64,000 bases of DNA from Eopsaltria australis (GCA_034509425.1 JAVTVJ010000298.1:310001-374000); one strand, 5' to 3'. Numbered from the stretch's first letter, positions 35,297 to 50,000 are shown. Numbers and translations: made by a program. Notes: generated by a model not told the origin, from the letters alone.

Positions 35297-38200
35297 AGCT
35301 AAAATGTTTACAAGAGTGTAGAACCAGTCATTAAAAGGTAATATCAAAGTCAATCAAGTAGAATGCCGACTCCAGGTAATATAAATCACTGTGCAGTTCC
35401 TCAGGTTTAAAGCAATGATCTCGTGAAAAGACATCATAAATAGAATGATACTAACAGAGGTATCATAAATAATAAACATCTAACAAATGCTGTCAAACAA
35501 AAAAATGGCCCTAGAGAACAATTTCTTGAGTGAGACCTTGTACACCATCTTTAATGCACTAGTGTATTGCTTCCTGCCAATATTCATCAGGCAAAATATA
35601 CAAAAAAGTGACAACCAGTTGCATATAAGGGAATTTTTACCATTTGCCAAAGGTTTAGAGTCCCAACAGGCTTTTGCCATGGAGGAACATCAAAGACTTT
35701 TTATTCTTCAGAACTGATCCTCTACTGAAACTAATGGTAAGGCTGATGTTCCACTTCCTTTGAAGCTGATGTGAGTTTTACAGTTGATTTCAAAGGCCAG
35801 ATTTTAGCTAGTTAGTAATTCAGTGAATGGTGATATCCACCATGTAAACAACTTAAAGCCAGCTAATTTCTAGCTACACCACTACTAATTTGGTTAGATA
35901 TTTGAGCCTAGTCCAAGAGGGAAAGGCTTGTATCTGATCTTTTCTGATCATTTTTAAAAAAACATGATGAATCAGTGCTGACCTATTGTTGATAATTTCA
36001 GACAATTTCTACTACTATGCAATATATTGCCAATATATATATTAAAAACATATTCTTTTGAATGTATTGGCAAAATATAATTTCCTTCAGCCAAAAAGGA
36101 ATAAAGGAATGATACAAAATCAAAGACACTCCCTCTCTCCCTCCTTTAAGTTGTCTTCCCTGAGAGGTTTCAATAAAATCACTTATTAACACACCTCATT
36201 GATTCTTACTCTTTTCTACTTTTAGTTACTTTTAACTTCATTTTTGAGGGTAGTAAGACCTTTCCTGCACATGTGAGGGGAGATGTCTCATAGCTCCTAA
36301 TCTGTACATTTTAGCCTGGCTTGATCAGACACACACAATAATATCTGGTATTATAAAATGCTCAGACTGATGAGGCAAACAAGGTTCAGTCTCACTTTTG
36401 AGCAAAATTTGATCAGTTTCTTTTACATCAGGAGTCCTTTCTACTAATTTTTTCACCAAATTTGACTCCTGCTGCCCTTGCTGTCCATTTATGGCTGAGT
36501 GCATTTACTCCTGGTAAGCATATGAAGGATAATTTTTCAAGGTGCTGCTCTGTCTGTCTAATTCTCTTTGCTCCACCTTGTCTAATTCCTTTGCAGCCAT
36601 CAGGACCTAATCTGAGCCAGCACAGAATTATGTGCACATCCTTACCTGCAGGCCTTGTCTGTTCTATATAGAGAGGGACAAGCTTATTCAAAGGACAGGG
36701 AGTTGTTGAGTCCCTTTCATTCTAAGCACAGAGTCTGCAGGTTTCCCAGGGCAGAGGGAAGGATATCACTGCAGAAACTACCCCTCAAGTGTTAGCTGTT
36801 TGAGGGATTGCCTTAAGTATGTACATGCAAGGATGTGATCTCCTCTTTCACACTGATCAATAGGCAGACTTGGTCATCAGTGTCTTTCACTGTTTTCTGA
36901 GGACTGAATCTAGAGGAAATACAGATATGCATTTAAGTTTTACCTGTTTCATGGCCCAAAAGGACGCCAGTTGGCCCCATAGCCTTATTTCCAGTTTCTC
37001 TACATCCGTAGATGCAAAGGAATTTTAGACTAAATATCTTACCACTTGTTAGAAAATAAACTTCTTCTAAGATAAGTTAAACAAAGATTAAGAGGAACTA
37101 GGCAGAAGAGAAAATTGAGAGCAAATTTTAAGACAAATTGTTGTCATTAAGCAAATCAGTCATTGTCACCTCACTACTGACTAGTGCACATGTAGCAAAT
37201 TACACAGTTCAAGTTTGTTTGCAGCTAATAATTTGAAGCACAATTCAAAAGTGCTCAGACAATGTGCAGGAGTAGACAGGTGGAAAAACAGATCAGCATT
37301 TTCAAAAATAAAAAAATTTTTAATCTCGTAGTCACAGTGTGCATTCCTGACATGCAACTGGATTAATTTCAAGCATTGAATTCTTCTCTTCATTGATTCA
37401 CTGGTTAAATGTTATCTCAGTTTAAACCATGGCTCACATCTTTACATTTGAGTATTTTCAAGCCTTAATTAACTACGTGTTTATACATAGGGAGACATAT
37501 ATTTTATAGATATTTATATTATTATGTATAAGGCTTTAATTTTTTGTGGGCCCTCAAAACAGTAACTCCATCAATGGAGTTTTCTGAAGTAATTGAAGTT
37601 AAATCATGCCCCAGTTTATTTAAGCTGCTTTTACTTAATAAAACTGTCAGAAATGAGCTAAGAGATCTGTGCCAATACATAATGTGAGGGTCAGGTTCCT
37701 ATGAGCTGCTGAGTACCCACTGCCAAAAGCCGCATGCCTTTGAGTTGGAGAAAATCCAGAGTAATTCCATTGATTTAGCTGTGTTACTCCAGATTCACAG
37801 CTTGGCAGACCCCATGTCTGTAGACACAGAACAGAGAGGAAACATTAGATATTCTGGGGTAAAGATCTCTCCCTTTTCTCATGCCAGAAATTTTCCTATA
37901 CAGTCTTGATCAGTGTACAGACACTTGCTTGTATAAATTAGCTTTTCTAAGACAAATATTGTGGTTAAATGCAGTAAAGCTACATTGGTAAAAGCATTTG
38001 GCTCTGTGGTCTAGGGGCAATATTTGATTTGGTTGATAGCACTGGTGAAATTAACTGATTTTAATACCAGTAACTTACTGCCAAAGGTATTTTGAAACAT
38101 TCCACATAAATTCAATACTACTTGAAATGAAAGACTATTTTTGCTATTTTGCTTTAGTTAATAGGACCTCATGTTACTAAAGATATTGAGTTTGTTAAGA

Positions 38201-41170
38201 GAAGTAGAAAGTATCTTAAAACGCTGAGACAACATTCCCCTATGAGTAGCAAATCAATGCAGTTGTACTGTCATACCTTGATGATCTATACTTTCTGATT
38301 CCCACTCCTCTGTTTCTAGTTTAAAATCTCCTCACAACACTGGGAGAGTTGCTGAGTTATGAAAAGACTGATACTCAAAAAGCCAGTTCTGTCAAAAGAA
38401 AAAATAACACAACACTTATTTTATAATTATGTCAATAGACTTCTCCATGATTCCATCTTCCTTTTATGACTCTGGACTATTAAATTTCTCAAAAGAAGCA
38501 TTATAAGTCCACTATTTTTCTTATATTCCATCAGCGATTTCTCAAATTTACAGATAAAATCTCTAGGCTTTTAGATGACTGCATACAATTTTAGATAAAT
38601 GTTATGCTCCCAAGTTCTTCACAAAATGGTTCAAAGCTGAGGAAGTCATTAATAAGAGTAAGGCCTATATGTCTGGAAGAGAGTAGCATAATACCATTTT
38701 ACCTTAAATTTTCTATCATTGTTAGTCAAAACACAAAGATTTTTTATCCATTTTAAAAGCACTAATAGCTAGAGAACTAATGTGTACATAAATGTGTTAC
38801 CTCATCAACTCCATCTGATTACTTTCTTCAGCAACAAGGATGCCAGGTCTGCACTCTTTATGCTGTTTTTTCTCAGATATTTGAGTTGATCTCCAGATTT
38901 AAAGGACAGTTTTTCAAATTTATTTAGTCATTGAATAGCAAGCAGAGATTCATAGCACAATTTTCTCAGCAGTGCCACAGTTGATTCAAGGTTTATTTCA
39001 CAATTTCAGTGAGTTACAGAGGCAAACTGATCATTGTCCTACAAAATTTTCCAAAAATATGTATCTGCATCTCTTTCTGATTATATATCTTAGAGAGATT
39101 TTGGTCCAGTGTTTGTCTTTGGGTTGTTTGGCAATATATGAAAACTTTCCTAAAGGTCTAGGTTGAAAACCATAACCTGAAGGATAAACCTGTAGGCACA
39201 GTGAAACTCCTTACAATGAGATTAAAGCTGTCCTGCAAGATGGAGAACATGATTTCTTAAGGTCCATCATAAGATCAGGTCTAGAATTATTCCAGAAAAC
39301 AAGGTCTTTTCAGTTATTTAACATAGGTTTGGTTTTTTAATATGTACTTATATACATATTTGTTAAAACAGAGCACCATATGGTGCAATTCTTATCTCAA
39401 AAAAAAGATTATAACTCTTACTTAAAACTAATAAACATTCTGATACCTTAGAAATGGTATTGTAGAAAAATATAAGTGAAAAGAATTATTTAAACCCTAT
39501 ACAAAAATTATTTCTTTGTATTATAAGTAAAGAATGAAATTAAATTCCAACCAAGAGGAATGTGAACCCAGTCCTTGAGAACTTAAATTAGAAATTAATC
39601 ATACCAGGATTTACAGAGACAAACATTTCTGGTGTGTGGAGATTAGAAGGAGAAACATACTTGACTTTCAGATGCCAGATTTCAGTTATCAATATAAAAG
39701 AAGTATTTTAGATTGTCTACCTGAAATATCACACGGACTGGACCAAATTCTCTGCAGACAAATGAACACTTCAGAGTCTCTGGTTCTTCTTGCAGCTGTA
39801 GCCTGAAGCCTGTCCATATTAGAGACACACACTTGCACTGTCCTGCATTAGCAATAACCCCTCCTTACTCCTGCTAACGTAACTCTCCCTGCTCAGGCTG
39901 TGCTCACCTAGGGTTATGTGAATGGCCCTAATACCAGAGAAATGCATTTGAAGACAAGAAAGTTTCCTTCACTGCAGTAAGGAGGAAGAAAACATAACAG
40001 AAAAAACAAAAAATCTTCCCTCATTGTATGATGGATAAGCTGCACTAAAACCAAAACCCAGCTGTCATTTTGAATAAAACTTGGAAGTTTGGAAGGAGTT
40101 CAAATCCTTAATTCTCTAGTAAAGCTTGAGGAGTTTCTTTTACTTTATTTAAAATACTTCCCCAATTATTTTGAAAACAAACAGACAAACAGAAAACAAA
40201 TAATTTTCAGTGTTTTCTTTTCCACCATTTTTATAGCTTGCTTTTTCATCTGGTCACGGTAAAAATTCTTATCACACTAGTTAATTTTTCTAAATCCAAT
40301 TCCACAAATGAAGAAGAAATGTCTTAGTAAGCTGTATTAAGATTAATGACTTCTACATTTAAGCAATTGTGGAAGTCTTTAAAAGTTGCAAATAGACCCA
40401 GATTAGTATGCATGCATTTTAAAACCTTCTTAAGTGGAGAAAATTTTATGCATCAAACCCTCATATTTTCAGCTTAATTTCTACTGTTTTGCTATGATTT
40501 TTATTATACTTCTTATACACCAAAGGATTAGCTCAACAAGTGATAAACTGATTTCCTTAAGCTCAAAATCAACCCCCTGTCCCCCAGGTTGCCCAGATGT
40601 ACACACAGAACTGCTGATGATTCTGTGTCACCTGTCACTTACTGAAAGGGGCTTTCTCAGACTTCATTCTGCTCATCAGCAGTCAGTCAGCTAAGGCTGT
40701 CATATACATCCTGGTGACCCTGATTTGAGCTCTCTGATCCTACAGTCAGGGTGTAGTCTGTATATGAGGCAGCCAAGCTGCATTCAGCACCTCCCAATCA
40801 ATAATGCTGCTTATCCTGCAGCTCTGAGTGGCTGATCACTCTGCCACCCTTTCAGGTTGCATCATGCTTGGTGTTATAAGGTTCTGAGTTCAGTCAGTTT
40901 AATTTTGCTGGCATTTTCACAGCAATCTCCTAAAGGAAAAGTAAATTATGATTTATTGAAAAGGTGAAAAGACTTTTATGAAAAAGGATTAGTTTTTGAA
41001 CTGGCTGGAAAAACTACAAAATTTGTTAAAAGGCATGGTTTCAAGTCTTCATAAAACAAAATAAACCTCTTGCACAGAGTTCCTTCTTTGAAAAGGAAGA
41101 CCAGGATAATGATGCCTGAGGGATTTTTTCTGCTTTTTCTCCTGAATATGTCGTACCCTGTTCCCTATAT
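35297..41170. other. Long unique non-coding stretch
   Basis: I see no gene or recognised transposon in 5.9 kb. The patch 40560-40900 is slightly GC-richer and has no recognisable product. A 'gttcaaatcct' at about 40097 resembles a tRNA B box, but no A box or cloverleaf accompanies it. Confidence 0.5.
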
Positions 41171-41198
41171 TCACAAGTATTAGCATGCATACTTGTGA
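41171..41198. repeat. Perfect inverted repeat, 10-bp arms, 8-nt loop
   Basis: TCACAAGTAT, spacer tagcatgc, ATACTTGTGA. The arms are exactly complementary. It directly abuts or slightly overlaps the left edge of the LTR-like block that follows. Confidence 0.85.
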
Positions 41199-41566
41199 TG
41201 CTTTAGGTGATAGTTTTGCCTGATTTCATGGTGTTTAGGAGGCCGGTAGACTAAACACCCCTGAAGCCATGTAGAGCTAAAGACCAAACACCCTGTTTTC
41301 GTGAGCCCTCAAGGTCTCCTAGTAGGATAGATTTTGTAAACTAGAAGTTAGCCCACCCAGGCCCCTTATTGGGCCCTCCTGGTAGATATGCTAATGTGTA
41401 GAGTCTTTAATTGTATACTGAATTGGGGGGAGGGGGCTTTTGCGGCGTGTTCTACCTGGACGGCAGAAGCCATGGAATGGGATCCTATTAAAATACCGAG
41501 GTAAACAACCCCCAACCCTTTCACTGTGTCTGAGCCTTTATTTCCTAAGACCAGAAAAAAGGCATC
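41196..41566 (+). mobile_element. Probable solo LTR of an endogenous retrovirus
   Basis: A compact block differs in composition from its AT-rich flanks. It has a TATA-like stretch near 'ttaattgtatactga' (about 41409-41423), a G-rich run (41425-41440), a poly(A)-type signal ATTAAA at 41487-41492, and a downstream GT/T-rich stretch ('actgtgtctgagcctttattt'), in the order expected for U3-R-U5. Two sets of edges are possible: TGATGC...GCATCA (41196-41566, six-base terminal inverted repeats) or TGTTTAGG...GGCA (41232-41564). No convincing target-site duplication and no retroviral genes flank it. I recognise the general sequence as bird-LTR-like but cannot name the family. Confidence 0.58.
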
Positions 41567-44500
41567 ACTAAGGAGGAAAAGGGTAAAACTACCCAGAAAT
41601 CATCAATTACTACTCTACAGTAAAGATAACATTGTTTCCAATGGAGCTGAAGTGAGAGAAGTAAATTAGAGCAAATCAAGACTGAGTGAAGAAGAAGGAA
41701 AGCCTTCCATTGACCAATAGTAGTGGGAATAGGAGGAAAATTAGTTCAAACAGATTATCCCTCCTAATCCGAGCCCCAGGTAATTTTAACAACTCCAAGT
41801 GTCATCCCTGATAAATCACTGCTTTCAGATCCAAGTATTTGTGAGCTTTTTTTTACTTAGTAAACTTTGTGAAAACAGGCTTTTTAAACATATGGCTCAC
41901 TCTTTTCCTGTGCAGGTTGTTAGTATTTTTTCAGCTTTTCAGAGGTCAAAGATTTGGAATCAGTCCTAATGACATGATGATACCAAACTGCACTTCCTGC
42001 TGCTGTAATAGATGGATACCCAGAGGTGGGCTAACTCCCTGAAAAATAACTTATGTACATTAACACTGTGTTGCAGTCACCCCAGATCAGAAATCAGTCA
42101 CTCAAAGTTATCAGTGTTGTACCACTTTTCTGGTCTGAAGATCCAATTTGAAACCTGTAAAGCTATTTCGTAAAAGCTGGGCACTCATGATACAGCCAAG
42201 CTTGAACACACAGAACCGGTGTGATGTTCAGGCTTTGAAACCATCCTAACCTAAGCCCCCAAATTGTCTCCATCCATAACGGCACAGAGCTGACTCCACC
42301 TAGCACATGCTGTCAGTAAGAATGAGCTTTGCCCAACCTAACAAACATTCTGCATGGATAAAGGAACTGCTTCTAAGGTACCTAAGCTTTTCATTGTGTG
42401 CAATTCTAAACAAAGAACAGATGTTGAGAGAATTTCATGCATAACCGAAATGTAGACATGTAAACTAAAAATTAAAAAGCGGAAGAAGGTGTTCCATTAT
42501 TGCTACAAAAGATGAGTTCCACACAGCCTGCCCACTGAAAAACAGAGGTGTCTTACAGAAAATCTGGTAGTTATCTGGTTGTGGAACTAAAGACTGAATA
42601 GTCAAGCTTCGTGACTTTGAAATGACTTTGGCTTCTGAATACTGACAAGCTTAAATATTAAAACAGTTGGATAGTTTAGCTGGGCTGGCTTTTCTGCCTA
42701 TTTAAAAAATATAAAAGAGAAATGAAAACAAAGAGGAGATATCAGGTCTTAAGAGTCAGAAAAGCAGCAAGGAAAAAGAAAATAAAAGAAAGACACCATG
42801 ACCAAGGGTATGCTACAAGTTCTCAAAGACTGGAAACAAACTTTTTAAAGGTTATAAAATAAATCTTGTACCAACTACTGTAAAGGCATGAGACAAAATG
42901 GAAGACACAGGTTAGTTTAAGGTAGCAGAAGTTTGATTGAATTACCAGTGTGAAATAGTTTTTCTAAGTGAGACTGAAGAAAAGTACAATAATTAACTTA
43001 TTGGAAACTTTCTATTACACTTTTTCAGGTAGGAGTATTATGGGTAGGTGACGTGCCCTTCTTTAATTTATAAAAAGAGCTGCAAGACATCCTGGGAACT
43101 TTCTGACAATGCTCAAATGTGGAAACAGACAATTTACTGGAAAAGTAGATCAGGAATATTTTATATTTCACAAAAGATGTCTTAGAAAAAGCCAATATTA
43201 AGAACTTCAAATACTTCAAGTTTGCAGAATGTTTTGTTTTTTAAAAATCTCCACGCAATCCCCAGTATAACATTGCAGTTTAGCTAGATTAACGTTAAAC
43301 CACTAAACTACTATTTTAAATAAGAAATTTAATTCTCAGTCTTACAGGGTATAAGCATTTCATAGCTGCTTCAAATTTAAGCATTAAGTCAAAAAGACAC
43401 AACATTGCACCTGGCACATGGAGTGTTACATAGTCTGCATTTTAATGTTAGTCGTGCTTCTATTAATTATGCTGTCAAGACATTTCTACTCCTACACTTG
43501 GCCAAGAAAGACCTGAAGAGCTATCTAGGTTTAAATACATTTCCAGCTGGATCTATAATTGAGACAAGGTTACCTTACAGTGGATGTGAGATGATTAAGA
43601 CTATAGCAGTAATTCAGCACTGGATCTTGTAATTATTTTCCTCCAATACACTAGAGGAAATCAATTATTTTGTGTAGCTTCAATATGCTCAAATGGTGAA
43701 CCCACACTGCATTATTTTATAGATAGTTACCATGGGATGGGATGTCTATAGATTTCCAGCAAACAAGTGTATTTAATATTATGCTCCATTCTTTACATCT
43801 TCATGGTTAAAATACAAAGTAAAGATCCATCTTGGGAAGGGAAGACAACAAAAGGAAACACTATAAGGAGAAAAAAAGTATTCAAATTGTATCTATAACT
43901 CAAGAATATTTTTTAAACAGGAAAAGCAATTTTAGAGAAGTATGAAGAATGAGATGCATTCTGTAGCATACAGTCCCACCTCTATTAAAAATAATTAATG
44001 TAACAAATGCCTAACAATTGCCTAACTCAAACCGATTGAAACTAACTCAAGCTATTGAAAGACAATACACTTTGTAATGCAGATGAACTATGATACTGAT
44101 GTCATCAGCAAAAGGATCTTTTCTTTGTGTGTGTCACATCCGCGATTCTATTATCTCAAATTTGCCTGTATAATAAAATTGCAAAGGATACCTAATTTAT
44201 TAAATTATTTTTAAAACTGTCTTTATAACACGCCCAAATAACTATAAAGCTAAAAAAATATTAATGTCAATAGTTTGTGCTAGATTTGTTTTGGGATCAT
44301 TATTTTTCTTACTGTGGCAAAAAAAACAACAACAACTTGACCAGTAAGAGTAACATAAAAAGATAAGCTGCTTCCGAAATCTGGAAGGCACAACAGTTGC
44401 ATAAGACCTTGGGTGGTTTCTTCTTCAATGTCAAACATATAAGGGCAAATGAGGATGACCACAAGAACAAAATAGTGAGAATTGACAGAATAAGTGTGAT

Positions 44501-46599
44501 TGGGCAGACTATATTTAGTAAATTAGGTATTATCAGATCCTTTAGACTTGCTTCAGGTCAATTGTTGCATGTGTGCAACATATACATATACACTGAAGAG
44601 GAGGTTCAAGCAAAATTCCGAATATATATTTTGTTTATCTTTGAAAATTTAATAGCTAAAAGACATTATTTATAAGGAATTAATAAAGGCATTTCTAAAT
44701 TTCTTTGTAAAGTAATGGCATCTCAGCTTGCTGTGGTATATGCAATTCACCAAATATGCCTGCTATTTTCCTTTCAGATTTATCTTTCTTTTTTATTTAT
44801 TCCTCCATTTGAAGAGTAATAAAGGTTTGAGCTACTAGCCTGAATCAAAACAAAACCTATGTACAAAATATAAAATATAGATATGAACATCTGTGTTACC
44901 AAAGCTTCAGCTGCCCAAAGATAAAACTAGTATTTTTTTTTACCTCTTTAAACCTGGTAGTAAAACATTATTTGGCTTTTCTATATTGTTGCCCTAGAAC
45001 TGAACTCCAGTGATTTAGTCTCTCTGGAAAAATTTCACAAATCTACAGGTAGGTGTTTTGTCATTGGTAATCACTGTAATCCACTGGAAATACTACAGCA
45101 CAGCTTTGCTGGAGAGCTCCTGCTGCCAGAATGCAATTATTCCATCCCAGTGAGTCCTGCCATAGCAAATTCCCAGCCTTGTTACATCTGTTTGTGTGTA
45201 GCTTAGCGCTTCTGTACCTCATAGCATGCGTGTGAGACCGGACTCAGAGTTCAGCTAAGATCACTTTGGTTTAAGGGGTGCTGAAAGAAAATAAGACAGA
45301 TACAAGCCAAGACAATTGAGACAAATACAGCTACAAAAGGGAAACCACAGTGAATAACCCAATCAATGTTCATTTTAGGAACTCAGCTCTTACTAATCCA
45401 TAATATAGATGTCGGAACAATTATGTATAAAATGGTTTATAAAACAGTTCTCCATAGTTAGCTCAAATGCACTGTCCATTTTCTGTTGCAAAGCAAGACA
45501 TTGCAAGAACACAGCAAACGTTATGTATGTCCTGGCAGTTTTTATTTGTAGGAATTCATCAGCCTCTATCTGCTGGCACTGATAATAATTCAGAAACTTA
45601 CTGCAGATGAAATATTGTTGGTATTTTGAATACTTAGCTGAAATAACATTGTGCTTCATTCACATTAAGGGAATAGCATGGGAAGTTATCTGATCTCTTT
45701 ATCTCTCAATTCTACACTTGAAAATTGATATTTGCTTATGATGGCAAAAGGAGAGAAGAATACAATCCTACCTCACAGAGATACCATTTCAGACAAACAA
45801 TTAATAATATTTAATGGAATAATCCATTAGAAATCCTGATAAATTACATAGAGAAGTTATTGCTTGTCACTGCCCTTTGTTTTAATTTATAACTGGTTGA
45901 TAAACATGCATTAGCTAACAGCTGAGGCATTTTGGGACAAACATTTAGATTCATCTATTTTTATATAAAGTGCTTATGGTAAGAAAAATGCAGTACATAC
46001 TACTGTGCACTGTAGTCCTCTGCACCGATAATGTACCAAGGAGTTCTACTTATTTACATAGGTAGATACACGTGTCCCTAAGGAACAGACTGCATTTCTG
46101 ATTTACTGAATCCTTTGGTCATTTCCACAGAAACAGGGGGTAACAAAGTTACCTTGCCCTCAAATTTCTGGTACTATCTCCAGGTCAGGATTTATAATAA
46201 TTATGTTTTTATCTTTAATCCAAGTAATACACACAATTCTGGAAATGCATTCAGGCTGTGTCTAAAGTCTGCTGCACTTCTGGTTGGGGGAAGAAGACAT
46301 TGAGAGGGTGATGGGATTTTAGAAAAAACAACCAATTCTTTATTCTTTAGCTCTCTCCGAGGAGAAATTTCACTACCAGGACTGACAAAATGCTTGCTTT
46401 CCAGTCATTGTTTTATAACAGCTCAGCCTGATTACTCTCAAGTATTACTCACTTCTGTTTCTGCTTGCTTAAAAATTAGTGCATGTCTTTTTTGAACTCC
46501 TAGTGCCAGCAGGCTCCATCCTGCCTGCTCTGTCTCTGGCAGTGCTCTGGAACCCCTTGTTACTTTACCCTTCCCAATCACTGGCATGCTACATTTCAG
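41567..46599. other. Unique AT-rich non-coding stretch
   Basis: No gene or recognised transposon in 5 kb. The stretch 44080-44290 is a run of low-repeat AT-rich sequence of the kind that can be conserved non-coding DNA, but this is a guess from appearance. Open frames are at most 92 codons without recognisable domains. Confidence 0.5.
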
Positions 46600-47015
46600 C
46601 TTGCCAATCACTTCCACTGATCTGACTCACAAAAAAAATGTTTTACTTTCCTTTCTTCAGGGCATGAGACAAGACAGCAACTCAGCTTCTGCAGGAGTCC
46701 CTAAACCACCCCTGACCACATTTGTGGCAGGGCACTACCTCAGGTCTCTGCTTCACAGTGCTTGCCCAGCCCTGGCTCCCCTGGTTTCCCTCCCTTCCTC
46801 TTTAGGCTCTGCTGCTGCTGGTTTCTTCCCACTTCTGCTGCAGGAGGTCACAGCTCCCGTTGTCTGGCACATACAGCAATTCTGGTTTATGCCACTTGTT
46901 TTCTCTCTGCCTCTGCTGACTTGGTGCTTGTCTACCTGCAGTGATACCCACAGCACCCTCCTGTTTTGGCAGAACAGAGGGCTTCGAAGGGTCAGCATCT
47001 TCTTTTTAACATAAT
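46600..47015. other. GC- and pyrimidine-richer pocket with a 142-codon open frame
   Basis: The plus strand is unusually C/T-rich for this window and leaves one open frame at 46586-47014. A good splice-acceptor-like sequence (tttcctttcttcag, ending about 46661) lies inside it. The predicted product is hydrophobic, low in charged residues and matches nothing I recognise. An exon of a long non-coding RNA, a decayed LTR, or chance are all possible. I do not call a gene. Confidence 0.3.
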
Positions 47016-50000
47016 TTCTAAATTCTTTCTCCTGATAATGAGGAAATCTGGAGACTATTTCTGCCGTGAGGAAGCACAAAAGGCACAGGCTGTCGAGCAC
47101 TGGTAGCAGCAGCAATCACAATGAGAAGTTTGTGCATGTGAGAAAATAATGGAACAATAATGTAACCAGGTCACTTGCACCTATATACACCAGACAGCAA
47201 GAGAAGCAGTGCATAGATACTCCACAGACAATGGCTCTCATTTCCCCTCCTTCCCACAGAATAGTGGTTATCCTCATCTTACTGAATTGTAAGAATCATT
47301 TATAAAGTCTTAGGAAATAAACAGAAACGGACTGGGAAAGATGACAGAAATAAGCATGCAATCACTTCAAGAAAAATATCTCTAAGATACATCTTTATAG
47401 CTAAAGCTGTTAAGTCAGCCCTTTAAAGTAATTTTACTTCAGCAGTCTTAAATAACCCTTAGTGTTTAAATGACACTCTTTACTCTTAATGTTGTTTTCT
47501 TGCCTGCAGGCTATAACCATGAATCCTCCTCTAAGTACCTCTCTTCATTAGCAGCAGAATATCTTTTGCTATTCTGCATAACACTATGGAGAATGATGCA
47601 GAGTATGGTGCAGCTTGCTTAGACTGGGTATTCTCATACACACAGTGGAGAGGTGAAATTGGATTCAGCCACAGTTATTGTATAATGGAAAGAAATGCAT
47701 CTTGCATTATCAGCAAAGCTCTTTATCTTGAGTGCCAGGTCAGATAACAGCTCTCCTTTCATAGTGTAACAGAGATAGCACTGTGTAGTACTGTGCTGAT
47801 CTTCCATTCTGACCCAGCTTTCAAGTTGCTTTCCTCAGGTGTTTTGCTGGGAAATAGCAAAGCCTCCGGATGCAGCTTCAATTTGACTTTAGATATGTGC
47901 ACTCCAATCTGACAGCCAAAGTTAAATAGTTGGGATTATCACAACATATGTATTCATATTTTCCATTTCTGTTCACACCTAACCACTCTGTTAACTCCAG
48001 AAACTTTTTGTCCATCAGATTTGACTGAAATATGGAGGTTTAGAGTTGCAGAAGCATTATGCCAAGCAGCTATGCCTGTAGGTAGAGATGCACTCAGAAA
48101 AAAGCTGCAGGATGGTCCTTTGGTTTGCTTTACTGAGACCACCTACAGAGAAAGAGCAGGAGACCATTTCCAAACAAGTAGAAAATGTCAATCAATCTTA
48201 AAAACAAACCAAGCTGAGAGGACGAATGGGACTTGCTATCTCATTTCAAACAGAAACAATGCATTTTGCATTTTGCACAATACACAAGGGTACTTCTGTA
48301 TTACTGTATGTATTACTGTGTATTTATTGGATGCAACAATTTTACGTGGGGGAGAAGACTCAGAGTTTTTTATTCTGTGAGAAAATCTGATAAAAGGTGT
48401 TTCATCATAATTTTAGGAAAAATTGGGAGTTGAGATAAAATAATATTATGAATAGAGCAAATTGAGAATAAACCAGGAACAATATTCTAACAGGGTATGT
48501 AAACACGATTTCATTCTTAAATATCTATGCCTAAACTTTGAAACTAAAAGTATTCTTATCCTGCTTTATAGATGTCCTTCTAACCTGAATTAGGCTCGTT
48601 TAACCTGGATTATTCAATACTTTCTGATTTTCTTAATCTGAGTAACAGAAGATGCTTTAAAAATATTTTCATGTGTGAATGGTGACTTTTAAAATGTGCA
48701 CAGAAGTTTAACTTGATCAATCCTTCATGTTGCGTACAATCTTATGCATGTAGTTTATCCTGCTACAGTACAAAACATATGTTCATAGCAGGCATTTTAA
48801 AAAAATGCATGAAAATACAATTAACACATGAAAAAATACTCTTGTTGTGCTTATCATTGAAACCAGAAGATAAATATATGCACAAGAGATCATGCATTTT
48901 AAGCTATGTAATGTCTTCATTAATAACTGTATCATTTAAAACATCCATATACTAAATGGTCCCACTTCCATGTTCAATTGGCTTATAAAATTGGACATAA
49001 AAATGCATTAGTTGCCTTTCTCATGAGCCACCTTTCGGATCTACCTGTATTGTCAGCCCTTCAGATAATGTGTATATGAATATGCTGCATAGATAATGAT
49101 TTAAGCATTCAACAAGCTTATGCAATATGTCTGAGCAGCAGTAAGCAATTTTTTTTCCATTCTCCATTGTTAAGATCTGCAGTTGGTTGGCTTGGACAGT
49201 TGGGTACCCCAGCAACACCAGGATTTTCTTTCATCTTTGCATGCCCTCCAATTCTCAAAATAACAGTGACTAAAGAAAAAAAGAGGTTCATTATAGGAGG
49301 AGCAAAACTGAGTTCTTTGATGATTTTATTTGAATGCCTGCAGCTACAAAATTGATAGCTGATGCATCCTGGGTTTTCTGTAAAATGCCCCATTTGTTTG
49401 AAGAAATGTATGCTTACAGTAATAACCCACGGGCAGCTGGGTGGCAAAATGGTTCACAAAATATCAAATAAGGATTAGAAAGAAGGAATAATAATATGGA
49501 AACAGAAATTATCACAAAAGAAGTAGTAGGAAACTAAAAGACTATAGCCCTCTTGTGTGAGGGAAGGGACCAGGTAATCTTCATTTCAGAAATCTGAAAC
49601 AATTGGTGCATGAAATTGCAGTCTCAGGAACATTTATGCTTTAAGAAGACAGTGAAGTGAACTTAGTTCTTTCAGGCTCATTATTCTGACATCTGTAATA
49701 TACAGCTCTGTGCAGGGGCCAGTGCAGCCCTGACCTGAACGAAGAGCTGAGCATCTGTGCAACCACAAGGCATGTGATGTCCAGAAGCATTTTCCATGCC
49801 AGCCAGTGCTAATGGAGTGAGCAAATGAAAGAAATAAAAGGAAATAGAAAGAGATGCTAGTATATAGATTTAATATCTTTATTTGTACAACTGTTGTTGT
49901 GTGTATGTGGTATATCTCATTATTTAAACAACAGTAGAATTTTATAAAATCTCAGATTAGGGAATCTGTTAATTAAGATGGAAAAGATGTGAATCAATTG

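Noticed and set aside
40090..40110. tRNA B-box-like 'gttcaaatcct' considered as a tRNA gene or tRNA-derived SINE
   Set aside because: No A box, anticodon stem or cloverleaf could be drawn around it, and no SINE tail follows.
48021..48380. 119-codon plus-strand open frame
   Set aside because: No recognisable domain, splice context or unusual composition. The length is within chance for 64 kb on six frames.
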